DNA of 64,000 nucleotides. Origin: Blastobasis lacticolella. Taxonomy: Eukaryota; Arthropoda; Insecta; Lepidoptera; Blastobasidae. A program made the position numbers and the translations under genes. Position 1 is the first letter of the stretch; each line of letters opens with the position of its first letter. Shown piece after piece: positions 32,526-45,020 of the stretch. The stretch spans positions 17,514,501 to 17,578,500 of the forward strand of contig LR990046.1 of NCBI GenBank assembly GCA_905147135.1, written 5' to 3'. The notes under the pieces are model-generated. The model had not been told where the DNA came from and did not search any database. It saw only the letters and a list, made by a program, of their open reading frames with translations.

Positions 32526-32895
32526 TTTATCAATCTAACAATATATCTACGGACGAAGAGATATTGCAGACAAAATCCGAAAGAGCTCAAGTGGCCTGCA
32601 GATGGTAACCCTACACATTGAAAGCCCCTCAACCCCCAGCGTTCGTCTTCAAACACAAATTCATATTTGGAACGAAACGAACCCTCAGATTCGGACCGGC
32701 TTTGAAGTGCCAATAACGGTTTTGTCGCAGAAATTAATTTTTCTTTCCCCCATTTTACTTATTTACTTTGTAAATGAGTTCCTTGTAAAGATTTATTCGA
32801 TTTAAATTGAATTAAAATTAGCTCTTTATTTCTTACTTTACCTCATATTTTAAGGCACGAACGAAATTGTTTTCGACATAATATAGGTTTAATTG

Positions 32896-33171
32896 ACGGC
32901 CTGAGTGGTTCAGTTGGTTAACATACCGGTCGGCACGCAGAGGTCCCGGGTTCGATTCCCGGAAGAAAACAAATGAAAATGATGAATTTTTATTTCTGTT
33001 ACGGGTCTAGGTGTAGTTTGTATAATAAGTGCGTATTTAAAAAAAACAAGACAGTAAAAAGTATATGAGTACTTTATCAGTTATCTAACACCCATAACAC
33101 AAGCTTTGCTTACTTTGAGGTTAGATGGTGGTGTGTGAATTTGTCCAAGTATATTTTTTATTTGTGGAAAT
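32896..33171 (+). repeat. SINE family A, full length
   Basis: It starts ACGGCCTGAGTGGTTCAGTT, carries GGTCCCGGGTTCGATTCCCG, and keeps the GTTACGGGTCTAGGTG body. It is more diverged at the 3' end (GGTTAGATGGTGGTGTGTGA). Confidence 0.9.
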
Positions 33172-34224
33172 ACCAACAAATTCAGTATATATACCTAAAG
33201 TACTTATCTACAATATATAATACAATTGTACAATACTGCGAGTGTTACTAGGGTAGTTTGTGTCTTTTAACCACTAGGCTTTTATTCACAAAGTAGGTAT
33301 TAGAGATAAATAAAGCAAGCTTTCGTATTGTGAATTATTAAAATGATGCTCCAGTCGCCAGGAGAGTTTCTACCTACCTATCGATTTTATTTATTAACGA
33401 TATCTTCCAGACTTGGACGAGACACGTCATGTCCAATATTCGTAAGTAGTTACTGATATAAGATTTTGCTTCCTTCAGTTACACATAAGTAAGTTTTATC
33501 ATTGACCAATATAATATACCTACAGTATAAGTACACTCAAACTACCCTGCTTCTACTTTAAAAATACTTAGTTTTCGATCAATATAACTCTTCGCAAGGT
33601 ATACCTACCCTATCGCTAGCACAACGACGAGTAACGACACTCGACTTTATGATAACGACCTATGACATAAAATGCAGTAACTGTACCATAGTCACGACTT
33701 TAGGCTTCACTGAAACTCTGTTGAGCATTAATCACCAATACACATCTCCTAACAAATACCGTTGCGTGGTAGAATTAATTGCTCTGCAGGGGTACGCTAT
33801 CAAATAGAGAGAGAGAGCCCCCAAGAGAGTGTTCTGTAACGAAAGGCGAACAATGTAATTTGTTAGCATTGTACTTGGTACACGGCGAGTGAATTATTTA
33901 TCCCGTAGCTGATTGCTCGGCGACGACTTCGCTAAAGTTTACGAGGCGCTTTATTTGCGAAAAACTTATATTAGATGTTGTCGCACCAAGAACGTTTTAC
34001 TCTAACTGATAGAGAGAGACTAGCTCGAAGAAGGTTTTAATATGTGACTTGATTTTTGCCTAGATAATTTGTGGTGCCGAAAAAAGGGGCAATGGTAAAA
34101 ACCGATTCGAGATCGTAAAGGATTAATGTGTCACGAGTTTAATTGAGCATTATGTCTGTGACCACTTCTTTATTTTATAGAGTATTAGAAACACCCTTAT
34201 TTGAGACATCTTATGAATTCAACA

Positions 34225-34375
34225 GTAAAAAAAGTAGTCTATATTTGCACATCCACAGAAATCTAAAGAAGAATGTATATTTATTTAAATAAGTCAATTT
34301 CTTTAGATTTCTAGGGATAATATTTTTGTTATCGTGCTCCCCTTTTGTCTTTTTCTATGAAAACGTACCTTACGT
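34225..34375. mobile_element. Palindromic element, TCCACAGAAATCT hairpin copy
   Basis: TCCACAGAAATCTAAAGAA at 34252 is the reverse complement (two changes) of TTCTTTAGATTTCTAGGGA at 34299. The right part continues GTTATCGTGCTCCCCTTTTG and CTATGAAAACGTACCTTA, shared with 17843-17972 and with the split arms at 16843/17207. Confidence 0.55.
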
Positions 34376-36684
34376 AAATTAATTTTAGACTAATCTGCTT
34401 CCTTGTTTACCTGTCTTTTATGCAAAAAACCTACGCATCGCCTCGAGACACGCCTGTAGTTTTTTGCACACGCAGAACATTCTACAGACCCATTACTACT
34501 ACTCTGCCGGAAACCTAGTCAATCAGATATTCTTTAATACCTACAAAAAAAGCTGTAGTAACACTACAGTCCCTAATTGCCCTTTTTACATTACCCGATT
34601 TGATTCGACCCAACCCAACAACCTAAACAAAGTCAATTGGACCGCGAACAATCGAACGAAGAGGAGTGACCACGGCGCCTATTAGTCTTAATTGTCTGCG
34701 CGGAACAATCGATTCGATCGACGCTCATAATTGACCCGACAACGTGTCCAATTGGCGAGTGACCGAGTGATTTGTTTGTGACTTCAATTGTAGCAGACAC
34801 TCGGTACAAGTACAAGAGTCCAGGGGTAAAGTCTCAAAGAACCTTGGTCACGTTATAGCACATGCTTTAATTGTACCCGAGTACCTACATGTGACCTATG
34901 GGTACGGTAAAAATATGTAGAAAAAATGGGAAGAGTTCATTATGGTAGCTAGATTACGTACAAATTAACGACTAGATACGTGGCTTAATGAGTAAAGTCC
35001 TCAGACATAATAAATCGACTGTCAGATAACTCGCAAGTAACAGTATTCAACTGCCCGTTTGCCTTCTTGCGTATGACATAAAAAAGCTTGATTCATGTTA
35101 AAAAAAAGTGTCTACATAAAGGGAGGGTAAAGAAGCTAGGCTTCAAAAATATAAAAATTATTTTATAAATATAATATAGCGGTAACACCTACACAACTGA
35201 ACAAAGTGCTTGAAATCAACACTAAACAAAAGAATAACAGTAACAACAAAACTCTCATTATCAGTGTTGGCGTAGATACAATCGATTGTCAAAACAATTG
35301 ACGCGATATGACCAATTTCGTCGGTTATTTTTTGTTCGAATTTCAAGTTTGAACTAATGGCGTGACTGCTATTGTCTACGCGCATCAAGAGAAACCAAAG
35401 CTATTTATTTGTGAAAACAATGATTAGGCGGCGGTCACTCAATGAAGGGACCACCTGTGTAGGAGCAAATTGGGTCCAAATTACTGTGCGCGCTGATTGT
35501 GCCACGGCCCGAGGTTGTAATAACCTCGGGTGGAAGGAATTCTTGTGCGGACGCGATGGCTCTATGTCCTATGGGTGAACTCGTAGTACTAAGTAGTGAG
35601 TTTTGAAATCTAAAGTTATGAGATAAGGTTGCTGTGCTGATATGTTTGGTGGTTAAGCTGAAGCATAGCCGTTTAAGATTTATTAATTTAGCTATAACAT
35701 TCGTGCTGAGTTGGGTGAGCAGTGACCAATGTCTGCAGAACAAAGGGTAGCCCTATTTAGCTACCATAACATGTTTACTTGTTAAAAATCCGAAAACCAT
35801 TTTCTTTATACATATATTGAACTAGAAATAGATTTGACCACCATTTCACCTAATAGGTAAGGGACGATGCGACTGAAGATGAAGCATACTGCACGCTTGT
35901 TTAATTTCTATTCCAGAGGTGAGGGTTTCGAGACTAGGACAATAAATAAATAATATTTTGTTGTACCGACCCCACTTCACCGCTCACTACAGACATTAAA
36001 AAGTAAAACAACACTCCCCAGCCGCCTGGAAACAATGGGAAACCCCACAAACAATTAACAAGACAAAGCGGGAACTGCACGAATTCCTCACAGTCGTAGT
36101 CCGGGACAATCAAGTCCCGGGGCGTGAAAGAGAAAGCTATATGCAGTATAGTAATGGGCCAACGTAATTACATAGACCACCCGCGCGATCTCGCTCGCCC
36201 AACGGAGACCATTACGGCTTTTTTGTGGCCAGTAATCGACGCAATGAAGATATCACGGGGATTTAGAGCCCGCGCGCGATTTGGACTCCGAATTCGGATT
36301 CCACTGGTAGTTATGTCATTTTTGACGAAAAAGATAAAATCTAAAACCCAAAAAATAGATCCAATTTTTCATTTTCCTCAAAAAGTTAAAAAATTACATG
36401 GGTCTCAGTTACAATTATTATTTTTTTATTAGGTAGGAGTACCAATATCTTCACAGGCCGGCAGTTCATTCGCGACTCCCCGGGTGTTGCAGGACTTGCA
36501 GGTGTCTATAGGCAGCGCCGCAGTTGCACTGAACTCGTTGTCAACCATCGGGCGAACCAACTGTCACAAGCTTATCCTAACAGGCAGTTATAGCGTAGAC
36601 AGCATCTATACTGGTCTGATGGCAATCAAATACCTACCTGACCAACAATTCCATGTTTTAAAAAAAATTACCTTTTCGCGTACT

Positions 36685-36751
36685 ATGCAAATGGCTGTAT
36701 GGGCGAACTTACTATATTTCCGTAATCCCGAGCCCATACGCCCATTTGCAT
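36685..36751. other. Hairpin with two facing octamer motifs
   Basis: ATGCAAATGGCTGTATGGGC at 36685-36704 is the reverse complement of 36732-36751 except for two adjacent bases, with a 27-base loop. Each arm contains ATGCAAAT, the POU-domain octamer. It could be a small-RNA precursor, a paired factor-binding site, or chance. Confidence 0.5.
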
Positions 36752-37305
36752 ATAACGGTTTCGGACAGAACTATCATGGCATTCATGGCTACCCTAACCA
36801 TAATGGGATTCTCAAAAGCGCGGGCGCGCTGTGCGGCCGCGGCGAAGGCGATCGTTTAAATTAATATCGGATAGTTTTACACTAGCTATTGGGCGAAACT
36901 TGTGATTATCGTTTTTTACGGGTCACTAGCCATGCTTGGTGAGCGCCTATGGGAACTATCGTCGTTTGATTAATTATTGGATTGACGAAATGCGCTGCAT
37001 TCCATCTTGACGGACCATATTGATGACCGCTTTTTATAAATATTGGTTGACGTGTGCTCTTTACAAATAGCTATTTTCTAATAATAATAATAAAAGTAGT
37101 AGGTAAGCTCGATCCATTTTTAGGTTTCTCTGTCTTTCGTGTGGAAAATACGCCACCCAAAAGGATGAAAAGGTTAAGGACAGGCCGACCCTAAATACCA
37201 CCACGTTGCTGCAGGATATCAATTTCGTTTTATTGTGATTTTAGTAAAATCCCTATACCTAATTATAGCGTACCTATATCTACGTATACTTTTTATTTGA
37301 CATTT

Positions 37306-37553
37306 AGCCGTGTGGTGTCCGGCAGAGTGGAATAGAACCAATCTCTTACACTCATGGGTGTCGTACAAGGCGACTAATGTTTTCGAGATATAAGATCCAG
37401 AGTCTGAAAAATGGGCAGCAATGTTTTTCCATTGTTATATTTACAACACTCCGATCTTCAACCTGCCTGCCAAGCGTGGAGTTTATGGCCATAACCTCCC
37501 CTTTCGTGTGAGAGGTCTAAGTCCTGCAGTGGACTATTATGGGCTGTGATCAT
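37306..37553 (+). repeat. LINE 3'-end family 2
   Basis: It runs from TAGCCGTGTGGTGTCCGGCA to GTCCTGCAGTGGACTATTAT and GGGCTGTGATCATG, the same order of landmarks as at 12588-12848, with small deletions. Confidence 0.8.
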
Positions 37554-37737
37554 GAAATGTAATATATTCAGTGGAACTAGTGTATAAAAGTGTTTTAATT
37601 GATCTTTTAATTATATTTATGTGGAATAGCCTCCTCACCTTTAAATCTAAATTATGTACCGCCACGAAACATATTATTTATTACCAAGAAATTGTTAATT
37701 GCATTTCTCGTACACTGTAAAATTCAGTGTTACATTT

Positions 37738-37830
37738 AGCGCGCCATTATCGGGTTCGCGAGCATGAAAGCGCGCGCAGTGCGGTTCTTTACACATGTAT
37801 GCGCCGGCGCAGTGAACATGGCCATTTCCT
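37738..37830. promoter_or_regulatory. CpG-rich island with 12-bp palindrome
   Basis: AGCGCGCCATTATCGGGTTC, AGCGCGCGCAGTGCGG and the perfect palindrome TGCGCCGGCGCA at 37800-37811, followed by AACATGGCCATTT, form a short GC-rich block in AT-rich DNA. NRF1-like and GCCAT cores suggest a regulatory role, as at 18190-18290. No transcript evidence is available. Confidence 0.3.
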
Positions 37831-38534
37831 ATAGCCAGGGGCGGGTTCAGGGAACGTTTGGGACAAGTAGGTATTTTTTTGTAAGTACTTGATAAGACAC
37901 TTTAGTGCTTGGAATTCTAAACTCTAGCGAAAATATTCAAAATAGTACAAATTTTATCAATACATTTTTTTTTCATAATTTTTTTTCACTTGTAGAATGT
38001 ACGATTTATTGTCGATTTAATTGCAAAAAAAGTAGGTAAGTACTGCATTGCTTGAATTTCTAAAGTTATAAGGACGTGGTGGATATTTGCTGAAAATCAT
38101 AGAATTCGAATGATACAGGTAAATGATGATCCCTAAAAATCACAGGGGGTTATTAGATCAACAAATCGTTTGTCCAACTCAATTTGTTAATCACGAATTC
38201 CGTTAATTTAAGTTAGGCAACTACCTTCAGATTATAATTTATAAATTGCCAGAACCCAACCACCCCATTCCACCCCTGTAACGGAAGGCGCGTCGAACCG
38301 TGACTCGAGTAGGCGCGGCCTCACGGACTATTCCTCTTTCCGTCCAAAATAATGCTTCCACTGTCTGCTAGTCAATAACGTATTTATGAGCACTGAGTTA
38401 TACGACGGCAGTAGTTATTTGTATGGTACAGTGGTGCCACCAACTAATTATGTCTCTTCTCAGTAGACAAAGTCGGAACTAATAAGATAGCTTGTCTAAA
38501 AAATTTAATGTTTTAATACAAGCTGTCATGTTAG

Positions 38535-38805
38535 CAGCGTCGGTGGCCTAGTAGTTATGGGGTCCAACTCGTAAGAGAGAGGTACCGGGTTCAATCCACA
38601 GTGCCGTCATGTGTACATATGAATAGGTTGAACACTAACCAATGCTGTTACGGTGAAAGTCGTGACGGAATCTGTACATTCAGGCGATCATGTAACTATG
38701 ATCCGATCTGGTCAGGTTACCCTATTAAGGTCATGGAGGTCATATGGCTGTCGCTCCACTGGCGTTACCTGATCTGCGAAATCCTGGATCATGGTCAAGG
38801 CGGTA
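38535..38805 (+). repeat. SINE family B, nearly full length
   Basis: The head GCGTCGGTGGCCTAGTAGTT and ACTCGTAAGAGAGAGGTACC, GGGTTCAATCCACAG (B box), and body ATGATCCGATCTGGTCAGGT and TCATGGTCAAGGCGG match the reverse of 20217-20508. The last ~40 bases of the tail are missing. Confidence 0.82.
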
Positions 38806-41469
38806 CTGGAAAGTAGATAGATACTAAATCTGCTGTCTGTACGAGTAACATCCGTGAATGCAGCTGTATCTGAACAGCACATGGCCATAGGTTACGTTAG
38901 GTATTCTTGCTTGATTCTTTCTGCAACTTAAGACATGTGGGTAGAACTTCAAAGGTGCCGCGTAATAAAGTTGTCACGAGTTCGACGACACGAATCTAGC
39001 GGTTTCATCACGAGCTGTTTAGAACAACATTGGCTAGTGTTGCGAAAATTGCAAGTTGCAGTTATTTATAGGTAGATACTTCATCGAGGTTTGGTCTTTA
39101 GGTACTACTCTAATCTATTTAATACGCTTGTTGCATGTGCCTATTTATAATCAAAAGAGAAATTGTCTTTTTATCTTGAAAAGCCCGACCACTCACTCGT
39201 ACCCCCCTCTACAGCGCCAATAATGCGCCAATAACTTCATTACTATCTTTTTTTCATAAGTTAAAATCTTTTATACTAAAATTTAATAAATTAAAAGAAA
39301 TATTTGCATTACAGAAATAAATAAAATAATGCTTATACTAATTAGGGATACTAAGTATTACAAGTACATAAAAGTAGAGAAGAGACTGTCTTCGAAAGTG
39401 TCTTATGAGATCACCATCACACTTTTTACAATATCATGGCAAAATAATATGTAATTACTTTGTGTAGTCTTAACACTGTCTCGCTCCAGTGGCTCTCAAT
39501 CACAACACAGCGTTGCATGTGGTACGCGCCGACAGACTGCACTTTAATAATAACTTAAGTTTTTTTCTTATTTTTTCGCCCGCAAGTGAGTCCCGAGATT
39601 CCCCGCAGGATACGTGAAGGGTGACGCATGCGCGAATTCTTTTATAATTAGCCGATCTCACAGGGCAGCTGTATTGCCAGTGTGTTGGGCTTTTAAAGAA
39701 TATTAGTGAAATGAATAAAAGGTGAGGCTTAAATTGGAATCCAATACCAAATTATGTCAGTGTTAAAAAAATATGGTATGGCTTAAGTAGGTTTTACCTA
39801 CCTATTTTATATGACGGAGTTAGGTCAGTGTCATTACTTAGTTAATTTTATATTTGTATGAAGTGTTTGCTGCGTTGTTGCGTGTGTGATGATATGAGAT
39901 GAATGAGAATTTTATTCTAGTACCTAAGTAAGTACTTATATTTTTCTAAACCAGCGAACCGTAGAGTATACCTAACCTACCTCTACCTCTACACATGGAT
40001 AGCTACAGAATATCTAAATGCCATAAAGATATCTAAAACACCTCTGGTTCTAATTTTAATAAATATCCTTCGCTTTAACTGAAACTTGGACACTATCCAA
40101 CACGTAACACGTTTGGCTTGGTAGGCATCATTAAACTTTATTGTCTTTATGAACAACTTGTTCATAAACTTTATTGGCGTGCACGTTACTTTTATAGGGG
40201 AACCAGAACAAACAACTGGCAACACTGTGTCGCTGGAGCGTATTCCCTACTTCCCATGGACCGGAGGGCGCGAGAAAAAACCAAACGAAACGTTCAGAAA
40301 CGAAGATTGATCGTTCAGAAACTAAAGCTTGTACAGGTTAATTACAGTATCGGGGAACACCAAAAGGCTTAATTTATGCCGCAGATTCTGGTCGGAGATA
40401 GCGCTTTGCAGATATGCGGGATTGAGATACGGTAATGTGGGCACGTTATCTCCCAGCGCTTTGTGGAGATATAAACTCCTTTCGAAGATTGCCTGTCATT
40501 GACAGTTCTCGTGTTTGGCGCGGTTTCTTTTTTTTTTATAAATGTTTCCGTTTTGATAATCCGAATAAATAAAATGCTTAACTAATTAATGTTGAAGCAT
40601 TTTGTTGCGAGGTTTTAGTTTCCAATTACTTTTTTTAATGAAATTTTAGCGAAAGCTTTTTCTCAGGACCTTCAAAATGAAACAATGCTGTTTGTGTAAC
40701 TTCAACATTACATCCAACATTTTAAAGTGCCTTTAGTTAAAAATCTAAATAAATGTGGTCACTGTTCAATATACCCCAGTCTACCCCTATGAGAAAAAAG
40801 TTACGTTATGTAGATATTACAAACCTGATGTATATATTATCTACCTGATTTATGTACCTAGATTTATTTAGATAATAAATGATAATTTTAACATTTATGG
40901 TCATGGGATATCGACACTCTAACAAGCCCTGGTACGTAGAAAGTCAAAAATTAGATACAGTCAAAACAAAATAAATCGCAAAGTACCAGCACCACCAACA
41001 AATCCTGGGTAGCTATAGCTATGTCTACATTTAAACTGCCTCTCTGTCCTTCGAACACAAACACAGCTAACCAGTAAACACGTAGGTACCTAACAGTGTC
41101 GAAAGTGCGTGAGAGCATACCGTCTCCTCCACTTCTGTGAAGGATAACATCGCTATGCCACCGCGGGCCATCACAAGCCTCCATCTCCCTCTAAAGTGTG
41201 AAATGTGACGTTAGCGACACATCTCCGTGGCCCCAAACTGTGATCACAGGGACGGACTCACGTATATGGACCCTACATTAAAAAGAGGGTTTGTAAAATC
41301 AATCAATTTTGTCCCGTTACTTATATGTTACCCACATTAAAAAGAGTTTATGAAATACCGTTAATTCATTGGTGAAATATGAAATGGAGTTCAGTAACTT
41401 TGGAGTGTGGACAATAGAATGTGTAGGTATAACATTTATAATATTCAAATATACATAAGTTAAGACCTA

Positions 41470-41529
41470 TTAAATGTTCTTTTTTTGTAATTCTGTGTGC
41501 AATAAAGAGAGTATCTATCTATCTATCTT
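41470..41529 (+). repeat. TATC microsatellite at a LINE-like 3' end
   Basis: TTTTTTTGTAATTCTGTGTG and CAATAAAGAGAG run into ATCTATCTATCTATC (41512-41527). The AATAAA signal followed by a short tandem run is typical of a lepidopteran LINE 3' terminus. Confidence 0.6.
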
Positions 41530-42537
41530 ATTAATATCATACCTACAGCTGAATTTATTATAAACCTTGTAGGTAACGCTATTTTTCTTGAGCATCAAAA
41601 TCGTCACTTCCAATCCGCCCCCACCCAATCTAATAAAAATTTACTTAAGATAGACAAGAACCTACTCTAACTAAAATGGCTTAATACACAGAATAATAGT
41701 TCATCAAATACGGCCCTGACCACCCATCAAAGCGAAGGCAGGTCACGTCTGTGCACGAATTCCCTCAAGAGCTACCATCTCATCACTATGCAAGATGTGA
41801 CACTGTGGCATGTAGATGTAGATACCTAGATTCGACACAAACCACTGTATACAGGTACTTTACAATCGATTGTAACTCCATTAAAAATACGTGTAGGTAC
41901 TACGTGTAAATACCTAGTTGATTTACAAGTTAAATGGATGTTACTAAGGTAGATAGGGTTTTCGAAGCTATACCTGACACACCCAGCAACTTAGACCTTT
42001 TCTAGCTATAAAATTGTCGTTTTGAATTGACGATGTAGAAGCAAACTTGTCAATTTTATATCCGGTTCCAATAAAACTTTATAGGTAGGTATCAGACAAC
42101 ATTACCGTTAAGGAGGTAAAAAAACGCAAATTTCATACCTAGTTAAATAATTATAAACTAAACCTTTTTGAAACCTGTCCGGCTCCAGCGCGCCATTTGC
42201 AACAACCATAACCATGACTTTGCAATTCACATGCAATGGGCAAATATCTCGCAAACGCTCCTTTCTCCTACAAGGAACGCATTCCGAAATTTAAATAAAG
42301 AAAACCGACTTGAACACAAAGCGTGGAACAAAACGCACCGCATAGCAACAAGCACTCAACGTGGAAACAAAACTCGAATGGAATGTAATCTGCAAGTGCC
42401 TGCAAACGCATTATACGGAGTACGCGCGGTTTACTGTCCATTGTTCTTGGCCGAAGCTAGGGTTGGAGCTTGTAGCGCAGTTGTAACGTGGAACGACCTC
42501 GCTACTTTTACTGCATCTACATTTCTTATCTATAACT

Positions 42538-42665
42538 CCAAGTTATTCAAGAAAGGGGTGAATAGGTTTTGTCGGCATCGCGTATTGCAAACGTCCCATA
42601 GACTGCGGTGACTACTTACCATCAGGCGGGTCGTAAGCTTAATTACCACCATAGTGGTATAAAAA
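42538..42665 (+). repeat. LINE 3'-end family 1
   Basis: CCAAGTTATTCAAGAAAGGG, GCATCGCGTATTGCAAACGT, CCATAGACTGCGGTGACTAC and CTTACCATCAGGCGGGTCGT lead to GTGGTATAAAAAAA. Its last bases give the end of a 147-codon frame (42168-42611) that is otherwise unrecognised. Confidence 0.78.
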
Positions 42666-44009
42666 AAGAAAAGAAAATCTATCAGTCCTCTATTGACGTT
42701 CTTCATTTGAAATATCAGGGACGTGAGCTTGCGAATGTTGAAATAAATATCATAATGAGAAATTACAAACGACCGGCCTTAAAGCCTTTGGCTTGTGCAA
42801 ATAAGATTAACCCGCTTCTCCCTTTGCGAGGTGAGTTAATTACAGTCGCCAAAGAGACAGGATAAGCGTTGCGAATTCGGAACAAATCTAATTAAAATTG
42901 TTGGGTAAGAATGAATAAAACAATAGGGAAAATTTTTTGCTCACCAATCTGATAAAATAAATAAAAGTAGAGAATCATCATCAACATCCGAGCGGTCAAT
43001 CCAGGCTTCTGTCAGAGTCCGCTTATAAAAGCTAAGAATATATTTTTAAATACGCTTCGATTAACTAAAATTATTTTAAATAAACACATAATGCTTGTAA
43101 AATATTTGTCAGTTCCTAATCCCACAACGGATGGATAGTGAAAATCAGTAGATACTCCACTAAGTAAAGAGACCTTTAAGATTCACACTTTACAACCGTT
43201 GATTGGTGAGACAAGCGACGTCTTGCGAACTTGTCGTTGTAGCAGCTACGTCCTCGAAATTGCGGATCCCCAGCCAAATGGGCAACAAAGCGAGTAATAG
43301 CCGCCTTCAGTCTCAGTGCAAGTAAAACGAGGCAATAAAATATCTTATTAACTCGAAAACTAATGTTTCCGCAAAATGCGTAGGCAGGTACTTGGATAAG
43401 ATGCGAAATGCAAAGCTACTGTATTGAGGTTTATTTTAGCTATTTTTATCGCGCTTTAAAGGCACTAGTGCCTTTTAATGTGCACTCATTTTTGTTCGGT
43501 CAAATACTCTGCATATTCAAAAGCACCATAACAATTTGCACATTAACTATAAACAACTAAGACAGGCCGATTATCTAATTCGTTTGATGCCAGCGATGAT
43601 TCTGAACGTTTATGATTATCATACATACAGGCGCACAAAATAAAAAAAAGACTATGACACTCTTTTATACAAAAGCCCTGAATTGTATAACCAATCCCGC
43701 ATCCTCTTACCCTTCACGTTCAAAATTCGAATAGCTCGGTCGGCAATAGGAAACGGAAATGTCAATTCACGCAATCGTTACCGCCCAAACGGTTCGGTCG
43801 CGATCGGCACATGTTTTCGGCCGTGAGTGTTAAATTGTGATGGAACCAAGTAATTTAGCATCGAGGTTGTAGATTTCAATTTGAAAATATGAGTGGCCAG
43901 TATTGAATTGTCTGTTTGATTAGAGAATCGTCACTTTTTATTATTTAGAGGTACACTGGTATAGGAGCTACAATGGAACAGAAGCAGGAAAGTGATTTTT
44001 GTTGTGTAT

Positions 44010-44115
44010 TTTCAACGCTACGCTTTCCAATCCGCCTACCAAATGTCAATATTTCGGCAAAGCCTCCAGTCTTAACATTGTCATAGTCCATGTTGGACTG
44101 CGGACTATTATCATC
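44010..44115 (+). repeat. LINE 3'-end family 2, diverged
   Basis: TTTCCAATCCGCCTACCAAA, CGGCAAAGCCTCCAGTC and CATGTTGGACTGCGGACTAT follow the order of the family-2 end with many changes. Confidence 0.5.
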
Positions 44116-44604
44116 TGTAAATGACGAATTGTTTGATGTCCTAAATTGACAATCTGTTTATTTATTATAAATATGAAGGTTAAAAATGAAAACAAAAGAA
44201 CCTAAACATTTTATGAGATCCTGAAATTTCACGCCATCAACTTCAAAATGACTGAAAATTAAATTGGAGCGATTCAAATTCTCACCTCCAAACTTCAAAG
44301 TAATAAAGTAAAAAAAAGACATTTATCCTTTGAAAGTGAAAGAACTTGTTACACTTGGCTGGCTCTTTGCAAAAACACCGGGAATAAAACTTGGCAATTC
44401 ACTCAAACTTTCAACGTAAAGGGACAAGATAATAAATTCCTTTGTCTTGAAACTTTCAAACCCGGTAAGTACAGTTAGGGAGATAAACAACTTTCAAAGT
44501 TAGAACCCAATTTTTTTCTTTTTATCTCAGACCTGGTTTTGCGCAGGTACGTAAATAACTATGTTTCATGACACGTAGGTAACGGTCTACTGTTTATATA
44601 TATG

Positions 44605-44740
44605 ATTTTACCATAATCTCCACGATTGTAATTTTCTGGTCCACAGAGATCCTAACTGGTCTGCCTCGACAGTAACTTTGTACGACACTTGTGAATTCAA
44701 GGGGATGGATTTTAACAATATTCTACTCTACTGGATCACA
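44605..44740 (-). repeat. LINE 3'-end family 2, diverged, reverse
   Basis: ACCATAATCTCCACGATTGT and TTTGTACGACACTTGTGAAT, then ATATTCTACTCTACTGG, match the family-2 end on the minus strand at low identity. Confidence 0.45.
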
Positions 44741-44929
44741 CGTCAGGCACAGATGAACGAGAACACGGGAAAAACCCGGAAAGCTCCGACACAAGTAAGC
44801 ATAGGGCAAAAAAATAAATGTACTCAGCCGTGTAAATGTACTATCCAATCTTTTTGTGGGTAAGTAAATCCATAACAACAACAGTCGACACTTGATCGTA
44901 AAGTTGAACTAAATTATAATGAAAATTAT

Positions 44930-45020
44930 TATTGGATCATAGTCAAAGTGGCTCCAGGCCATCGCGCGTGAGATCACAACTTTGATATTGGCACCGAGAT
45001 GATTATTAACGCCAAGATGG
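44930..45020 (+). repeat. SINE family B tail, diverged
   Basis: TTGGATCATAGTCAAAGTGG, ATCGCGCGTGAGATCACAAC and ATTATTAACGCCAAGATGG follow the family B tail at low identity. Confidence 0.6.

Larger units (their letters stand above)
29781..36050. other. Intronic/upstream stretch, no gene recognised
   Basis: It contains LINE ends (30684-30790, 31515-31672, 32400-32525), a SINE family A copy (32896-33171), a palindromic element (34225-34375), GA-rich runs (33806-33835, 34008-34020) and a small perfect hairpin (35508-35530). The rest is AT-rich and unrecognised. Confidence 0.6.
36051..37900. other. Stretch with GC-rich islands, no gene recognised
   Basis: It holds a 20-bp-arm hairpin (36685-36751), a GC-rich spot around a GCGGCCGC site (36818-36855), a LINE 3'-end family 2 copy (37306-37553) and a CpG-rich island (37738-37830). 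A 126-codon open frame at 36484-36864 has no recognisable protein and spans the hairpin. Confidence 0.55.

Noticed and set aside
36484..36864. 126-codon open frame on the plus strand
   Set aside because: No recognisable domain, and it spans a hairpin and a LINE-tail scrap. Codon pattern looks random and it lacks splice or homology support.
42168..42611. 147-codon open frame on the plus strand
   Set aside because: Its end is a LINE 3'-end family 1 sequence and the rest has no recognisable protein. Probably chance plus repeat.
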